Shown here piece by piece: positions 5,685 through 6,313 of a stretch of 6,313 nucleotides of DNA. Positions within the stretch are counted from its first letter, which is position 1. Each line of letters begins with the position of its first letter. The position numbers and the translations under genes were made by a program. The notes beneath the pieces were generated by a model. The model was not told the origin of the DNA and made no database searches. It saw only the letters and a program-made list of their open reading frames with translations. This DNA is from an uncultured Ruminococcus sp. (GTDB lineage Bacteria; Bacillota; Clostridia; Oscillospirales; Ruminococcaceae). Where the stretch lies: contig NZ_CAKSNX010000030.1 of the NCBI RefSeq assembly GCF_934476685.1, positions 1 to 6,313 of the forward strand, in the 5' to 3' direction.

Positions 5685-6313
5685 TTATCCCCCACCTTTT
5701 ATCGAAAAATTTTTAGAATGCTTTTTCCGCTTCAAAAATTTTTTTGTGAACTCCTTGACAATAGGTCCTTTATATGATAATATAAGTATGTAGGAATTAC
5801 TATTTGTTTTTTTGTGAGTGCCTTGACCCTTTGAGTAGGAGCGGGGCGCTCTCTTTTTTTTGCTCAATTTCCCCTGCTGATATACGATCACAAAATATGT
5901 ATTATCAGTATAATCACCTTGACGTGTACGTTTGAGCTGCTTGCGGATAAGCTTAAGGTCTATGAGCTGATTAATACAGCTGCATAGTTCGCTGCGTTTT
6001 ATCTTTGTCATATGCGACAGATCGTTATAGCTTTGATAGAAACGTGCGATATCATTGCATTTGAGCTTGTGGAATAATGCGTAAACGTAGAACAATTTTG
6101 GCGAAAGACATTTGCTAAAAATATTTTTAGGAAGATTAAAATAATCACGCACCAAAGAAAAACGCTGTAGGCTGTAATGAGTTGTCCCCAAATAGCCCGC
6201 AGCGTTATTTTTTCTATAGCTGTGAGTGATTATACTCATATTTACAAGACGTCTTAAAACACGTTTTACGGTTGATACGGAAAGGCAGCATGATGCAGCA
6301 AGTGTTTCCTGTT
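5685..6313 (-). CDS. Two-HTH DNA-binding protein, N-terminus beyond right edge
   Basis: The frame is open to the right edge (208 visible residues). The ATG at 6239 is internal: the codons before it continue a helix-turn-helix (ETLAASCCLSVSTVKRVLRRL) with no ribosome site at that ATG, so the true start lies outside. A second winged-helix-like HTH sits at about residues 95-124 (YNDLSHMTKIKRSELCSCINQLIDLKLI), preceded by FNLPKNIFSKCLSPKLFYVYALFHKL, a lead-in typical of HTH proteins on Firmicutes plasmids and conjugative elements. The tail after VIVYQQGKLSKKKR is lysine-rich and low in complexity, ending IKGGG. Likely role: DNA binding for replication, partitioning or regulation of a mobile element; a replication-initiator role is possible but unproven. 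It lies upstream of the XRE gene on the same strand with a 174-bp gap. Near its 3' end is an imperfect 21-bp direct repeat and a candidate antisense RNA. Confidence 0.7.
   Translation of the reverse strand, partial: QETLAASCCLSVSTVKRVLRRLVNMSIITHSYRKNNAAGYLGTTHYSLQRFSLVRDYFNLPKNIFSKCLSPKLFYVYALFHKLKCNDIARFYQSYNDLSHMTKIKRSELCSCINQLIDLKLIRKQLKRTRQGDYTDNTYFVIVYQQGKLSKKKRAPRSYSKGQGTHKKTNSNSYILILSYKGPIVKEFTKKFLKRKKHSKNFSIKGGG
5739..5759. repeat. Imperfect 21-bp direct repeat, copy A (partner 5807-5827)
   Basis: TTTTTTTGTGA, three differing bases, then CCTTGAC: 18 of 21 positions match 5807-5827. The 68-bp offset is not a multiple of three, so the copies are read in different frames of the overlapping gene (KEFTKK and GTHKK). 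Confidence 0.6.
5755..5783 (+). promoter_or_regulatory. Candidate plus-strand promoter antisense to the two-HTH gene
   Basis: Perfect -35 TTGACA (5755-5760), 17-bp spacer, then TAATAT (5778-5783, 4 of 6 to consensus). No plus-strand coding frame follows, but a strong intrinsic terminator does at 5838-5861, so the product would be an RNA of roughly 72 nt. Confidence 0.4.
5807..5827. repeat. Imperfect 21-bp direct repeat, copy B (partner 5739-5759)
   Basis: Second copy of the TTTTTTTGTGA-CCTTGAC motif. Similarity does not extend into the flanks. Part of the match is a T-run, which lowers its weight. Confidence 0.6.
5838..5861 (+). terminator. Intrinsic terminator on the plus strand inside the two-HTH gene
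   Basis: GAGCG (5839-5843) pairs with CGCTC (5847-5851) over a GGG loop, plus one G-U pair. It is followed by C and then eight T (5854-5861). The GC-rich stem stands out in very AT-rich surroundings. On the minus strand the same bases encode KKKRAPRS, so coding coincidence is possible. Confidence 0.5.

Larger units (their letters stand above)
5790..5861 (+). ncRNA. Candidate short antisense RNA opposite the 3' end of the two-HTH gene
   Basis: The extent is inferred from a promoter-like pair at 5755-5783 and a terminator ending at 5861. The RNA would be fully complementary to the mRNA of the two-HTH gene. Antisense RNAs commonly control plasmid replication genes, which would fit if that protein is a replication initiator. 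It contains no known RNA family that I recognise. Purely predicted. Confidence 0.3.

Noticed and set aside
5589..5789. 10-bp inverted match ATACTTATAT (5589-5598) and ATATAAGTAT (5780-5789)
   Set aside because: Entirely AT-biased and far apart; expected by chance in this composition.
1..6313. tRNA, rRNA, CRISPR array or insertion sequence with terminal inverted repeats
   Set aside because: Nothing resembling any of these was seen on either strand; the only multi-copy short repeat of note is the 16-bp palindrome, which has just three copies at irregular spacing.

Overview
The window is AT-rich and its genes carry strong AGGAGG-type ribosome sites and sigma-A-like promoters. Together with a secreted protein of the type common in Ruminococcus-like Firmicutes, this suggests a gut or rumen member of the Clostridia (Oscillospiraceae/Ruminococcaceae). 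That placement is inference from style; no rRNA or taxonomic marker is present.

Left third (1-2042, minus strand): the N-terminal 680 residues of a large secreted protein that runs off the left edge. It has a signal peptide, a mostly alpha-helical region, and then beta-rich repeats containing 'DLNGHTLTVKGDL'. A perfect 77-nt in-frame DNA duplication with a 510-nt period marks recent repeat expansion. Its promoter and ribosome site are clear at 2046-2151.

Centre (about 2204-4722): a compact two-gene module. A stand-alone HipA-like Ser/Thr kinase (2284-3522, minus) is divergent from a tyrosine recombinase with a complete catalytic set (3694-4722, plus). Both have near-consensus promoters in the 170-bp gap between them. 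The striking feature is a perfect 16-bp palindrome, TCTGTCTATAGACAGA, present three times: just past the kinase stop (2262-2277), between the two promoters (3585-3600), and inside the last codons of the recombinase (4699-4714). The three sites divide the module into one segment carrying the kinase and one carrying the recombinase. The best hypothesis is that they are sites of the encoded recombinase, making this a mobile or phase-variable kinase cassette. Operator or terminator roles are the main alternatives. I know of no described system with this arrangement.

Right third (4723-6313, minus): an XRE-type regulator whose C-terminal part, a second HTH, lies in another frame (a frameshift near 4885-4918). 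Upstream of it is a partial two-HTH DNA-binding protein that lacks its start inside the window and resembles proteins from plasmids and integrative elements. A possible short plus-strand RNA (promoter at 5755-5783, strong terminator at 5838-5861) lies antisense to the 3' end of that gene. The module and its right neighbours look like accessory, mobile-element DNA next to a chromosomal-type surface-protein gene.
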